Program-made: the position numbers and the translations under genes
Source: an uncultured Rivibacter sp.
Lineage (GTDB): Bacteria > Pseudomonadota > Gammaproteobacteria > Burkholderiales > Burkholderiaceae
DNA: 64,000 bases
Direction: 5' to 3'
NCBI GenBank assembly: GCA_946480925.1
Contig: CAMLLU010000008.1
Coordinates: forward strand, 62,001-126,000
In this document: positions 47,729-62,301 of the stretch, piece after piece
Layout of the letters: every line of letters starts with the position of its first letter
How positions within the stretch are numbered: the stretch's first letter is position 1
The notes under the pieces: generated by a model
What the model was told of the DNA's origin: nothing
Database searches by the model: none
The model's input: the letters and a program-made list of their open reading frames with translations, nothing else

Positions 47729-48352
47729 TCAGGCCGCTGCAGGCGGTACCGTCTCGATGAAGCTCTGGCGCTGCACCAGCTTGTCGTACAGCTTCGCGAG
47801 GTTGGGGTGTTCGCCGCGCCAGTCGATGTGCGGGAAGCGGAAGTCGAGGTAGCCCAAGGCGCAGCCCACCGCCACGTCGGCCAGCGTGTAGTGGCCGCCG
47901 GCCGCCCAGGCGTGGTCGCCCAGGCCCTTGCCCATGGCCTTCACGCAGGCATGTACCTTGTCCATCTGGCGCGTCACCCAGGCGGGTGAACGCTGCAGCT
48001 CGGTGCGGCCGCCCCAGGTCTGCTCCAGTCGCGCGAGGATCGCCGCGTCCATCAGCCCGTCGGCCAGCGCTTCCCAGGTGCGCACTTCGACGCGTTCACG
48101 GCCCGACGGCGGGATCAGCTTGCCCACCGGCGACAGCGTGTCGACGTACTCGACGATCACGCGCGAATCGAAGATGGCCTCGCCGCCTTCCATCACGAGG
48201 CAGGGCACCTTGCCGAGCGGGTTGGCCTCCGTGATGCTGCTGCTGGGCGACCACACGTCTTCGAGCTCGAGCTGGTAGTCCAGCTTCTTCTCGGCCAGCA
48301 CGATACGGACCTTGCGCACATAAGGGCTGGTGAGCGAACCGATGAGTTTCAT
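47729..48352 (-). CDS. glutathione S-transferase family protein
   Basis: 207 aa. N-terminal thioredoxin-like fold MKLIGSLTSPYVRKVRIVLAEKK, with catalytic-type Ser8 or Ser9 in TSPYVRK, cis-Pro in KVPCLV and the glutathione-binding EAIFDSRVIVEYVD. Helical C-terminal domain with LADVAVGCALGYLDFR. ATG 48352 gives the canonical start. It is tail to tail with the sensor kinase gene (7 bases between stops). Substrate unknown. Confidence 0.9.
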   Translation of the reverse strand: MKLIGSLTSPYVRKVRIVLAEKKLDYQLELEDVWSPSSSITEANPLGKVPCLVMEGGEAIFDSRVIVEYVDTLSPVGKLIPPSGRERVEVRTWEALADGLMDAAILARLEQTWGGRTELQRSPAWVTRQMDKVHACVKAMGKGLGDHAWAAGGHYTLADVAVGCALGYLDFRFPHIDWRGEHPNLAKLYDKLVQRQSFIETVPPAAA

Positions 48353-48501
48353 GTCGAGAGCAAAGGAGAGCGTGGTGCGATTCATTCTAGGGTCTGTTGC
48401 CCGGTGAGCCGCCCCTCCGAAGCCTGTGGACGGGCCGCTACAGTCTCCCTATTCCGGGGGGAGCACCTCCGTGGCGCACGCGTGCAAGATCGCGCCTCAC
48501 C

Positions 48502-49835
48502 ATGAAGAACATGCCTTCCAACAGCGCCTACCCTGCCAGCGCTGGCGCCAATTCGAGCTTCCCGCTGTCGCAGGGCTCGCGTCACGGAGCCGACAGCGAC
48601 GTTGGCGGCATCGTGGTCGACAGCTCCGACGTGGTCGGCATGGTGAGCTCCATCGGCGTGTCGGCCGAACCCACCACGTCGCCCGCGCCGCTGTTCGGCC
48701 GCGTGCGCGTGGCGCAGCAGGCGCATCACCTGCCGGTCGAATTCGGCGGCACCGGTGGCGAGTACTTCCGCATCTGGATCGTCAACCTGCTGCTCACGCT
48801 GGTGACGCTGGGCTTCTATTACCCATGGGCCAAGGTGCGCAAGCTGCGCTGGTTCTACGGCCACACGCAGGTGGCCGGCCATGCGTTCGACTTCCACGGC
48901 GAGCCGTGGAAGATGCTGCGCGGCACGACGCTCGCGGGCGTGCTGGTGCTGGCCTACAGCGCGGCCGGTGAATTCTCGGCCTTCGCCGGCCTGGTGGCGG
49001 CGGTCATCGTCGCTTCGCTGTGGCCGCTGCTGCTGCGCAGCGCCTTGCAGTTCCGTCTCGCCAACACCAGCTGGTGCGGCATGCGCTTCAGCTTCTCCGG
49101 CTCGGTGCGCGAGGCCTATGGCGCGGTGGCGCCGCCGCTGCTGCTGTTCCTGCTGCCCACCACGCTGGCGGCCTTTCACGAAGCCGAACTCGGCCTGGCC
49201 CCTGCCACGCTGCAGGCGCTGGACGCGGTGATCGTCGTCGCCTCGCTGCTGATGCTGCTGGGCCTGCCCTATTTCCTGTGGCGCCTCAAGCGCTACCAGC
49301 ACAGCCATTACCGGCTCGGGCAGCTGCGCACCGAATGGAAGGGCGACCTGCGCGCCGTCTATGCACTGTGCCTGCGCACCTTCGGCATCGTGTTGCTGCC
49401 CATCGTGCTGATCGGTGGCGGCATGGCGGGCATCTTCGCGGGGGGCTCGCTGGGCGTCGGCGTGCTGCTGATGCCGCTGATGTTCGCGCTGGTGATCGCG
49501 GGCATGGTCGTCGTCTACGTCGTCGCGCCGGCCTACTTCACGGTGCGCATGCAGAACCTGGCCTGGACCAAGACGGGCAACCGTTACATGCGCCTGCGCA
49601 GCCAGCTGGCGCTTGGGCCCTACGTCAAGCTGCAGCTGGTGAACTGGCTGCTGGTGATGTTCTCGATGGGCCTCTACTGGCCCTGGGCCGTGGTCAACAC
49701 GCGCCGCATGCGCCTGGCGGCCATCACCGTGGTGTCGCGCGTCGAACCCGAGGAGCTGGCGATGGCCGTGCGGCCCAAGCCGGGTGACGCGGTGGCCGAC
49801 ATGGGCGAAGACCTGTTCGGGCTGGACTTCGGCTG

Positions 49836-49839
<4 letters not shown>
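48502..49839 (+). CDS. YjgN/DUF898 family membrane protein
   Basis: 445 aa. After a low-complexity Ser/Ala-rich N-terminus of about 80 residues come the repeated DUF898 features: EYFRIWIVNLLLTLVTLGFYYPWAKVRK and, in the second half, VKLQLVNWLLVMFSMGLYWPWAVVNTRR. About eight membrane helices. The function of the family is unknown. Its stop overlaps the start of an M48 protease gene as GTGA, an arrangement that suggests the two act together. Confidence 0.88.
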
Positions 49840-52719
<2,880 letters not shown>

Positions 52720-52741
52720 AGTCATCGCTGCCAGCGCCGCC

Positions 52742-53128
52742 ATGACGACTGCCGCGACGACCGGGGTGATCCGAGAGTTCTGGCGGCTCATGGCCAGCAA
52801 CGATTTCACGTCGGTCGGCACGGTGCTGGCCGACGACTTCGTGCTCGAGTGGCCGCAGTCGGGCGAACGCATCCGCGGGCGCGACAACTTCGCTGCGATG
52901 AACAGCGAATACCCGGCACACGGGCCGTGGCGTTTCGCCGTCAACGATCTGTTCGGCGAGGGCTCGCGTGCCGTTTCGGACGTGAGCGTGACCGACGGCG
53001 TGCAGCAAGGCCGAGCGCTGTCGTTCTTCACGGTGCAAGACGGGCGCATCACGCGCATCGTGGAGTTCTGGCCCGAGCCTTTCGAGGCGCCGGCCCACCG
53101 CAGCCACCTGGTCGAGCGCATCACGTGA
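52742..53128 (+). CDS. NTF2-like (SnoaL-type) protein
   Basis: 128 aa, single cone-shaped NTF2-like fold: VIREFWRLMASNDFTSVGTVLADDFVLEWPQSGERIRG, then FFTVQDGRITRIVEFWPEPFEAP. Such proteins include isomerases, cyclases and ligand-binding proteins; the substrate cannot be given. It lies 22 bases after purB and five before the next gene, possibly in the same transcript. Confidence 0.8.
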   Translation: MTTAATTGVIREFWRLMASNDFTSVGTVLADDFVLEWPQSGERIRGRDNFAAMNSEYPAHGPWRFAVNDLFGEGSRAVSDVSVTDGVQQGRALSFFTVQDGRITRIVEFWPEPFEAPAHRSHLVERIT

Positions 53129-53133
53129 GGCCG

Positions 53134-53979
53134 ATGTTCTGCTTGCGCGCCTTCGTCGCCGCATGGGCGCTGGGCTTGCTGGCCGCCTCGCCGGCCGGGG
53201 CGCATCACGGCGTTTCGCTGGCCGCTCAGTACGAACAGGCGCGCAGCACGGCCGAAAAGGCCGGACTCCACCGCTTCGTGCTGGCGAGCGCCGCGATGGA
53301 TGCGTCGTCCACGGCCTTCGTCGGCGACGTGAAGCTGGTCGAGCAGGTGTTCCGCTCACAGGTGCCGCAGATGGCCACCTTGCACCTCGCCAACGGACTG
53401 CGACGGCAAGCCGGCCCCGAGGTGACGGCGCGTTCGCTGCGCCAGATGCTCGCGCAAGCCGGCACGCTGGTGTCCGGCGACGCGGCGCCGGGGTCGCTGG
53501 CCGTGGTGCTGCTCACCTCGCACGGCCACGTCGGCTACCTGTCGGCGGCGCGCTCCCGCAGCGACAACAGCAGCGTGCACGTGAGCGAGCTGCGCGAATG
53601 GCTGGCCCCGCTGGGCGACACGACACCCACGCTGCTCATCATCTCGGCCTGCTATTCAGGCTCGCTGATACCGCTGCTGGAGCAGCCCAACCGCATCATC
53701 ATCACCGCCGCGTCGGAGCGCACCTCGTCGTTCGGCTGCGAGCCGGAGAGCCGCAACACCTACTTCATCGACGAGCTCTTCAGCGGTGACTTCGACGCCT
53801 CGTTGAACATCGAGCAGTGGTTCGCGCGCGGCGCGCAACGCGTGGCAGAACGCGAGAAGACGATGCAGCTCACGCCGCCGTCGAACCCGCAGCTGTGGGT
53901 GGGCGACAAGGTCAAGGCGCTGGCGCGCAAGCCGTGGAGCGAGGTGCTGGCACCGGTCAAGGCGCAGCCCGGCCGCTGA
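53134..53979 (+). CDS. C13-family (caspase-like fold) cysteine peptidase, exported
   Basis: 281 aa. A signal peptide (FVAAWALGLLAASPAGA) is followed by a legumain-like domain with the catalytic His130 in LLTSHG and Cys173 in ISACYSG, each after a hydrophobic strand as in clan CD. TAASERTSSFGCEPESRNTYF follows, typical of bacterial C13 proteins. It would act in the periplasm. Related bacterial C13 proteins are often encoded near cell-envelope genes; here it precedes pyrF, with no clear link. Confidence 0.8.
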   Translation: MFCLRAFVAAWALGLLAASPAGAHHGVSLAAQYEQARSTAEKAGLHRFVLASAAMDASSTAFVGDVKLVEQVFRSQVPQMATLHLANGLRRQAGPEVTARSLRQMLAQAGTLVSGDAAPGSLAVVLLTSHGHVGYLSAARSRSDNSSVHVSELREWLAPLGDTTPTLLIISACYSGSLIPLLEQPNRIIITAASERTSSFGCEPESRNTYFIDELFSGDFDASLNIEQWFARGAQRVAEREKTMQLTPPSNPQLWVGDKVKALARKPWSEVLAPVKAQPGR

Positions 53980-54018
53980 AAGGCCAGTCCGCGTACCCGG
54001 CTTCCTACAATCGCGCCC

Positions 54019-54864
54019 ATGAGCTTCATCACCCGCCTAGCCCAAGCCTCCCATCTCAACGATTCGCTGCTGTGCGTGGGGCTGGACCCAGAACCGGGCA
54101 AGTTCCCCGGCGCGTGGAAGGGCGATGCGGGCCGCATCTACGACTTCTGCGCGCGCATCGTCGACGCCACGAAGGACCTGGTGCTGGCCTTCAAGCCGCA
54201 GATCGCCTACTTCGCCGCGCACCGCGCCGAAGACCAGCTCGAGCAGCTGATGGCGCACATGCGCCGCGTGGCGCCCGACGTGCCGGTGATCCTCGACGCC
54301 AAGCGCGGCGACATCGGCTCCACCGCCGAGCAATACGCCAAGGAAGCCTTCGAGCGCTACCAGGCCGACGCGGTGACGCTGTCGCCGTTCATGGGCTTCG
54401 ACTCCGTCGAGCCCTACCTGCGCTACCCGGGCAAGGGCGCCATCCTGCTGTGCCGCACGTCGAATGCGGGCGGCAGCGACCTGCAGAACCAGCGCCTGCA
54501 CGACGTGGACGGCCAGCCCCGCGTGTACGAACACATTGCACGCCTGGCGCAGACCCAGTGGAACACCAACGGCCAGCTGGGCCTCGTGGTGGGCGCCACC
54601 TTCCCCGAAGAGATTGCGCGTGTGCGTGAACTGGCACCCGACCTGCCGCTGCTCATTCCTGGCGTGGGCGCTCAAGGTGGTGATGCAGAGGCCACGGTGC
54701 GTGCCGGCTGGCGCGGCCGTGAAGGCAGCACGTCGGGCCTCATCGCCGTGAACTCCTCGCGTGCCGTGCTGTATGCAAGCCATGGTGACGACTTCGCCGA
54801 AGCCGCACGCGAGGCAGCGCGTCGCACGCGCGAGGTGTTGAACGTCGCACGTGGTGTGAAGTAG
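54019..54864 (+). CDS. pyrF: orotidine 5'-phosphate decarboxylase (type 2)
   Basis: 281 aa, the longer PyrF2 class. It makes UMP, the last step of pyrimidine synthesis. The catalytic tetrad segment [13 protein letters not shown] gives Asp93, Lys95 and Asp98; FKPQIAYF and [15 protein letters not shown] are also typical. The stop is followed by a ~85-base gap before the kinase gene. Confidence 0.95.
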   Translation: MSFITRLAQASHLNDSLLCVGLDPEPGKFPGAWKGDAGRIYDFCARIVDATKDLVLAFKPQIAYFAAHRAEDQLEQLMAHMRRVAPDVPVILDAKRGDIGSTAEQYAKEAFERYQADAVTLSPFMGFDSVEPYLRYPGKGAILLCRTSNAGGSDLQNQRLHDVDGQPRVYEHIARLAQTQWNTNGQLGLVVGATFPEEIARVRELAPDLPLLIPGVGAQGGDAEATVRAGWRGREGSTSGLIAVNSSRAVLYASHGDDFAEAAREAARRTREVLNVARGVK

Positions 54865-54948
54865 CACCGCCGCGCTGCGGGTATTGCTGGGGGCGGGCCG
54901 CGAAGGGCGGCCGATACACTGGGTCCGCCTCGAGCCTCAGCCACCCAC

Positions 54949-57834
<2,886 letters not shown>

Positions 57835-57846
<12 letters not shown>

Positions 57847-58587
57847 CGCTTTCACGAGGTCGGGGCTGCGGTCGCTGCTGCCGGCCGTCGGGTCGAGCTT
57901 CAGCGTGGCTTCCACGCGGTCGAGGTGCTCGATCATGTGCTTCACTGCTGCCTCGACATTGCCCTTGCGGCACACCTGCAGGAAGTCGGCGTGTTCGTGC
58001 GTGGAGCAGGTGGCGTCGTTGCTGCTCTGGTAGAGCATGGCGATGAGCGAGCTGCGCGCCACCAGCTCGCGCACCATTTCTGCCAGCACGCGGTTGCCGC
58101 AGGCCTCGGCCAGCAGCACGTGGAAGTCGCCGAGCAGGCGCTCGCGTGCTGGCGTGGCGGCCGCGGTGGCATGCGAGCCGAGGGCATTGCGTTCGAAGCG
58201 CACGTGCTGCTCGAGCTCGCGGTAGTCGGCCGGTTTCGCGCGCGCCATGAACAGGCGCACCACTTCAGCTTCGAGCACGCGGCGCACGGCGAAGAGCTGG
58301 CGCGCTTCTTCGACGCTGGGCTTGCTGACGTAGGCCCCCTTGTCGGGAACCATCTCGATGAGCTTGTCGCGCCACAGCACGAGCAGGGCGGCGCGGATCT
58401 TGGTGCGGCTGACCGCGTAGACGCGGCCGAGGGCTTCCTCGCGCAGGCGGGTGCCGGGGGGGAGGCGCTTGTCGACGATGGCGGCGGCGATGTCGGTGGC
58501 GATGGTTTCTACCGTGGGGCCGCGGTCGGGGGCTTCCGTGTCGTCGTCGGATGAAGGCTGGGGTGGGGCGGCTGGCTTGCGCGGCAT
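57835..58587 (-). CDS. GntR-family (FCD) transcriptional regulator
   Basis: 250 aa. The winged helix-turn-helix is ATDIAAAIVDKRLPPGTRLREEAL through VSRTKIRAALLVLW; the helical FCD ligand domain follows (ARQLFAVRRVLEAEVVRLFM, HEHADFLQVCRKGNVEAAVKHMIEHL) with its metal-type His residues. The TTTGTATACAAA palindrome upstream of the NCS1 permease fits this subfamily, so it probably controls the hydantoin/allantoin genes 1.2 kb away. ATG 58587; the longer frame upstream is antisense to the next gene. Confidence 0.9.
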
Positions 58588-58974
58588 GCCTGGGATTCTA
58601 TGGAGCGGTCTTTGTCGTTGTGCTTTTGCCGGGGTGTCTTGTCGATGCCATGGTTGGTTGGGGGCCGTCCCGGCAGGTGTCTTCGTGACAGACGCGAAGC
58701 ACGGTGCCGGGTCGCCGTGCTTCGCTCGGTGCGATGCGGCTTCGGGTGGTTGCGGTGCGAGTCCATGGGCTCCTTTAACTTTGGCTCGATGAGGTCCTGC
58801 ATCGGGCTCCACGCAGCAACCCCCAGGCTCACCATGCCGATCTCCCGGACGTCCCACGCCATTGAGCCAGTCAGCTGGCCCATCGAAGGTGTGGAAGACG
58901 CACCGTCGTGGTCCGCGGCAGCCATGCAGGCGCCGTTGACCACGGGGCCTGTTTGACGTTCTCGAAAGAGCAGT
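58588..58974. other. intergenic region, composition unlike flanks
   Basis: 387 bases between the GntR gene and the ART-like gene. Frames exist on both strands (plus 58600-58956, minus up to 59045), but neither has a ribosome site or recognisable domain. No operator or terminator stands out. It may hold remnants of an inserted segment that carries the following gene. Confidence 0.4.
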
Positions 58975-59775
58975 ATGAAAAGAGTCGTTGGTTTCAATCC
59001 CGTCCAGGCTTCCGCCTTCACGTCGGAAATGGAGTTGCTGGCCACCCAGTTTTCTCAAGGAGGGCGGATTTCCCAACCCTCGGTGCCGGGGGCGCAGGAG
59101 CCCGGCCAGTTCAGCATCCGCCCCCGGAAGAGCCGGCTCGGTGATGAGCTGGCTCTTCCGGCCCGGGACGCCAAGCCGGCCAAGGCTGCGGATTTCGACT
59201 GCTATGCCCACCGGACGGACGGACGGAACCTGCGCGCCATTCGCGAGGAGGGGCTCATCGCCGGCAAGTCCCGTGGCATGGGAGATCCGCTGACCGGCAA
59301 GCCCGTGCCGGACGCGATCTTCGTGGCGACGGGCCGGGGCGCGCTGCTGGACACGGCGCAGAGCACCGTCGGCGTGGTGTCGGCCAAGGCACCGGAGCCC
59401 GACCCCAACTACAAGGCCGATCGGCGGACCGGCGAAAACCCCTCCGGCGTGTTCCATTTGGACGCCATTGCGCCGCTGCGGGCAGCGGATGCCAGCGACC
59501 TCCACCTGGCCAATACGCCTTACTCGTTCACCCTGCCGATGACGCCGCGCACCGTGGAGGGTGCCGGCCGCTTCGTGCGGCAGATGACCGGTGAGGCCCT
59601 GCCAGACGCTGACGCGGCGAAGATGATCGAGGACAAGTTCAAGTCGAAGTTTCCGTTGGACTACCGCGCTTCCACGGAGCGTGTCGGGAGCATCCGCAAG
59701 GCCGCCCAGCGGGCGCCGGAGTTGCCGCCGAAGCGCGTGCGTTCGGACGACAACATGTTCCAGCTTGACCTTTGA
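58975..59775 (+). CDS. orphan protein with ADP-ribosyltransferase-like motif (candidate effector/toxin)
   Basis: 266 aa. The first ~55 residues are rich in Ser, Gln, Pro and Gly and look unstructured. From residue 75 the pattern CYAHRTDGRNLRAIREEGLIAGKS fits the first strand and helix of ART-fold proteins (aromatic-x-HRT, then NL-x-x-I-x-x-x-GL). Later PDAIFVATGRGALLD and SGVFHLDAI could form further core strands. No signal peptide or membrane helix. No immunity or antitoxin gene is beside it. The fold call is an inference from a short motif; nothing else is recognised. Confidence 0.55.
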   Translation: MKRVVGFNPVQASAFTSEMELLATQFSQGGRISQPSVPGAQEPGQFSIRPRKSRLGDELALPARDAKPAKAADFDCYAHRTDGRNLRAIREEGLIAGKSRGMGDPLTGKPVPDAIFVATGRGALLDTAQSTVGVVSAKAPEPDPNYKADRRTGENPSGVFHLDAIAPLRAADASDLHLANTPYSFTLPMTPRTVEGAGRFVRQMTGEALPDADAAKMIEDKFKSKFPLDYRASTERVGSIRKAAQRAPELPPKRVRSDDNMFQLDL

Positions 59776-59817
59776 GCATATTGGAACGACTTGCCATATC
59801 GTCGCGAGGAGGCGGAC

Positions 59818-60576
59818 TTAAGCCACCTGCTTCAACCCCCCATCCTGCAATGCGAAGCCCTGCAGCACGCCGCTGTAGGGCTTTGCAGGCGGCGCTGCCA
59901 GCGACCCACGTTTGGCCGTCTTGAGACCCAGACTCACCAGCGAGTCGACCAACTGCACCGCTGCCGCCACCCCATCGATGACCGGCACCCCGATCTCATG
60001 CGAGATCGCCTCGCACAAATCCGTCATGCCAGCACAGCCGAGCACGATCACATCGGCGCCGTCCTCGTCCAGCGCACGCCGGCACTCGTCGGTGATCAAC
60101 GCACGGGCATTCGAGCCGGGCCGCTCCAGCTCCAGCACGGGCAGCTCGCAAGCCCGCACGTTCGCGCAGAAACGCTTCATGCCGTAGGCCTCGGCCAGGT
60201 GCCACGCGATTCCGGTGGTGCGCCCCAGCGTCGTGACCACGCTGAAGCGGCTGCCGATGAAGCTCGCAATGTGCATGGCGGCTTCGGCGATGCCCACCAC
60301 CGGCCCACGCGCCAACTCGCGTGCCGCCAGCAACCCCGGGTCGCCGAAGCAGGCGATCACGTAGCCATCGACACCCTCACGCTCGCCCCGCGCCACTTCC
60401 TGCAGCAAGCCGGGCACGGCCAGCGCCTCGTCGTAGTGACTTTCAATGGAAGCCGGCCCCATGCCGGGGCTCACCGCCACGATCTCGGTGCCGGCCCGCG
60501 CGACGGCACGCGCGCTCGCGGCCATCTTCTCGGTCATGCTCCACGTGGTGTTGGGGTTGATGATCTTGATCTTCAC
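59818..60576 (-). CDS. hydantoin/allantoin racemase (Asp/Glu racemase superfamily)
   Basis: 252 aa. The start IKIINPNTTWSMTEKM, and the two catalytic cysteines Cys76 in VIACFGDPG and Cys181 in VLGCAGMTDL, are diagnostic for the HyuE/HpxA family. It would racemise 5-substituted hydantoins or allantoin. The GTG at 60576 places the conserved start correctly. It follows the NCS1 permease by 17 bases in one operon. No hydantoinase or carbamoylase gene is inside the window, so the exact substrate is open. Confidence 0.88.
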   Translation of the reverse strand: MKIKIINPNTTWSMTEKMAASARAVARAGTEIVAVSPGMGPASIESHYDEALAVPGLLQEVARGEREGVDGYVIACFGDPGLLAARELARGPVVGIAEAAMHIASFIGSRFSVVTTLGRTTGIAWHLAEAYGMKRFCANVRACELPVLELERPGSNARALITDECRRALDEDGADVIVLGCAGMTDLCEAISHEIGVPVIDGVAAAVQLVDSLVSLGLKTAKRGSLAAPPAKPYSGVLQGFALQDGGLKQVA

Positions 60577-60593
60577 GGGCGTGCTTTCCTTGC

Positions 60594-62084
60594 TCAGCGC
60601 TTGCGGTTCAGCAGCGCATGGAACACGAATCCCAGCCCCATGCCGATGAACCACGCATAGTTCGCCGCGGGCCGCCAGGCCGGGATGAACACGCACAGCA
60701 TCGGCATGGCTGCAGACGGCACCAGCGCCGCGATGGCGAGCTTGTTGTAGCCGTTGCTGTACCAGTACTCGCCCTTGGGGCTCATCGAGTACAGGTCGTC
60801 GACCTTCACGCGCTGGTTGCGCACGAGGTAGTAGTCGGCAATGAGGATGCCGAACAGCGGGCCGATGAAGGCGCCCAGCACGTCGAGCGTGTAATGGATC
60901 ACCTCGGGGTTGTTGTAGAGGTTCCAGGGTGTGATGAACACCGAGCCCACCGCGGCGATCATGCCGCCGGTGCGCCAGCTGATGCGCTGCGGTGCGACGT
61001 TCGAGAAGTCGAAGGCAGGTGACACGAAGTTGGCGACGATGTTGATGCCGATGGTGGCCACCATGAAGGTCAGCGCGCCCAGCACGACGGCGGTGGTGCT
61101 GTCGATCTTGCTCACGGTGTGCACCGGGTCGGTGATGAGCTCGCCGAACACCGGCAGCGTGGCGGCAGTGGTGATGACGGTGAGCAGCGAGAAGAACAGG
61201 AAGTTGACCGGCAAGCCCCAGAAGTTGCCCTTCTTCACTGCGTCGAAGCTCTTCGAGTAGCGTGAGAAGTCGCCGAAGTTCAGCATCGGGCCGCTGAAGT
61301 AGCTCACCACCAGTGCGATGGCACTCATCATCACCGGCAGCGCATCCCAGCCCTGGAACTTGACGCCGCCCAGGTTCATGTTGATGTTGCTCCAGCCGGC
61401 CTTCCACACCAGCCAGCCGCACAAGAGGCCCATCACCACGTACACCGCGGGGCCGGCCCAGTCGATGAAGCGGCGGATCGATTCCATGCCGTGCCAGAAC
61501 ACGAAGGCCTGCAGCACCCACATCACCATGAAGGCGACCCAGCCCAGGGTGGACAGGCCGGCGAAGCCGTGCTGGGCCACGTCGGCATACGGCGCCCACT
61601 GCGGGAAGAAGTGCAGCGCCACCACCATGAAGGCGGCCGAGGCGAGGTAGGTCTGGATGCCGTACCAGGCCACCGCGATGAGCCCGCGGATCACGGCCGG
61701 GATGTTGGCCCCCAGCACGCCGAACGAAGCACGGCAGATCACCGGATAGGGCGTGCCCGTCACCTGGCTGGGCTTGGCCACCAGGTTGCAGAAGAACTGC
61801 ACGATGCAGATGCCCACCAGCAGCGCCACCAGCACCTGCCAGCTCGACAGGCCCAGCGCGAACAGGCTGCCGGCGGTGATGTAGCCGCCCACGCTGTGCA
61901 CGTCGGACATCCAGAACGCAAAGATGTTGTACTGACCCCAGGTCTGCCTCTTCAGCGGCGCCAGGTCCTCGTTGGTGAGCCGGTCGTGGTAGCCGGGCTT
62001 GATCAAGGCGTTGCTCTCGTGAGCGGGGTGCGCCGGGGTGGGCTGGGCGCTTGCCGCGCTGTCGGCCAGGGCTGTGGTGTTCAT
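60594..62084 (-). CDS. NCS1-family permease (hydantoin/allantoin/cytosine type)
   Basis: 496 aa, twelve membrane helices. Family landmarks are NEDLAPLKRQTWGQYNIFAFWMSDVHSVGGYITAGSLF, PYPVICRASFGVLGANIPAVIRGLIAVAWYGIQTYL, and FGDFSRYSKSF. This is the Mhp1/PucI type that imports hydantoins or allantoin with sodium or protons. The ATG at 62084 has GAGG upstream; longer frames do not add conserved sequence. First gene of the operon with the racemase, probably controlled at the palindrome 62180-62191. Confidence 0.92.
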   Translation of the reverse strand: MNTTALADSAASAQPTPAHPAHESNALIKPGYHDRLTNEDLAPLKRQTWGQYNIFAFWMSDVHSVGGYITAGSLFALGLSSWQVLVALLVGICIVQFFCNLVAKPSQVTGTPYPVICRASFGVLGANIPAVIRGLIAVAWYGIQTYLASAAFMVVALHFFPQWAPYADVAQHGFAGLSTLGWVAFMVMWVLQAFVFWHGMESIRRFIDWAGPAVYVVMGLLCGWLVWKAGWSNINMNLGGVKFQGWDALPVMMSAIALVVSYFSGPMLNFGDFSRYSKSFDAVKKGNFWGLPVNFLFFSLLTVITTAATLPVFGELITDPVHTVSKIDSTTAVVLGALTFMVATIGINIVANFVSPAFDFSNVAPQRISWRTGGMIAAVGSVFITPWNLYNNPEVIHYTLDVLGAFIGPLFGILIADYYLVRNQRVKVDDLYSMSPKGEYWYSNGYNKLAIAALVPSAAMPMLCVFIPAWRPAANYAWFIGMGLGFVFHALLNRKR

Positions 62085-62179
62085 TGCAATCCTCGCAGCT
62101 TGGGGCGGTTCGGTCCCGGGAGGTTTGTCTCCTCCACCCGGGCCGGTCGGCGACGGTTGTGTGCCGTTCGTGCCCATAG

Positions 62180-62191
62180 TTTGTATACAAA
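62180..62191. promoter_or_regulatory. GntR/FCD-type operator upstream of the NCS1 permease
   Basis: TTTGTATACAAA is a perfect 12-base palindrome containing TTGTATACAA, the form commonly bound by FCD-type GntR regulators. It lies 96 bases before the permease start in a locally AT-rich spot. Confidence 0.75.
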
Positions 62192-62301
62192 ACATGTGTG
62201 CATTCAAGCCGAAAGTGGCCTGCGGGGCTAGGGGTTTGCGAGCGCTATGAAAAAGCCGCCGTGATTGGCGGCCGGTTTCGCGAGTGGCGGCGGCGCCGCC
62301 G

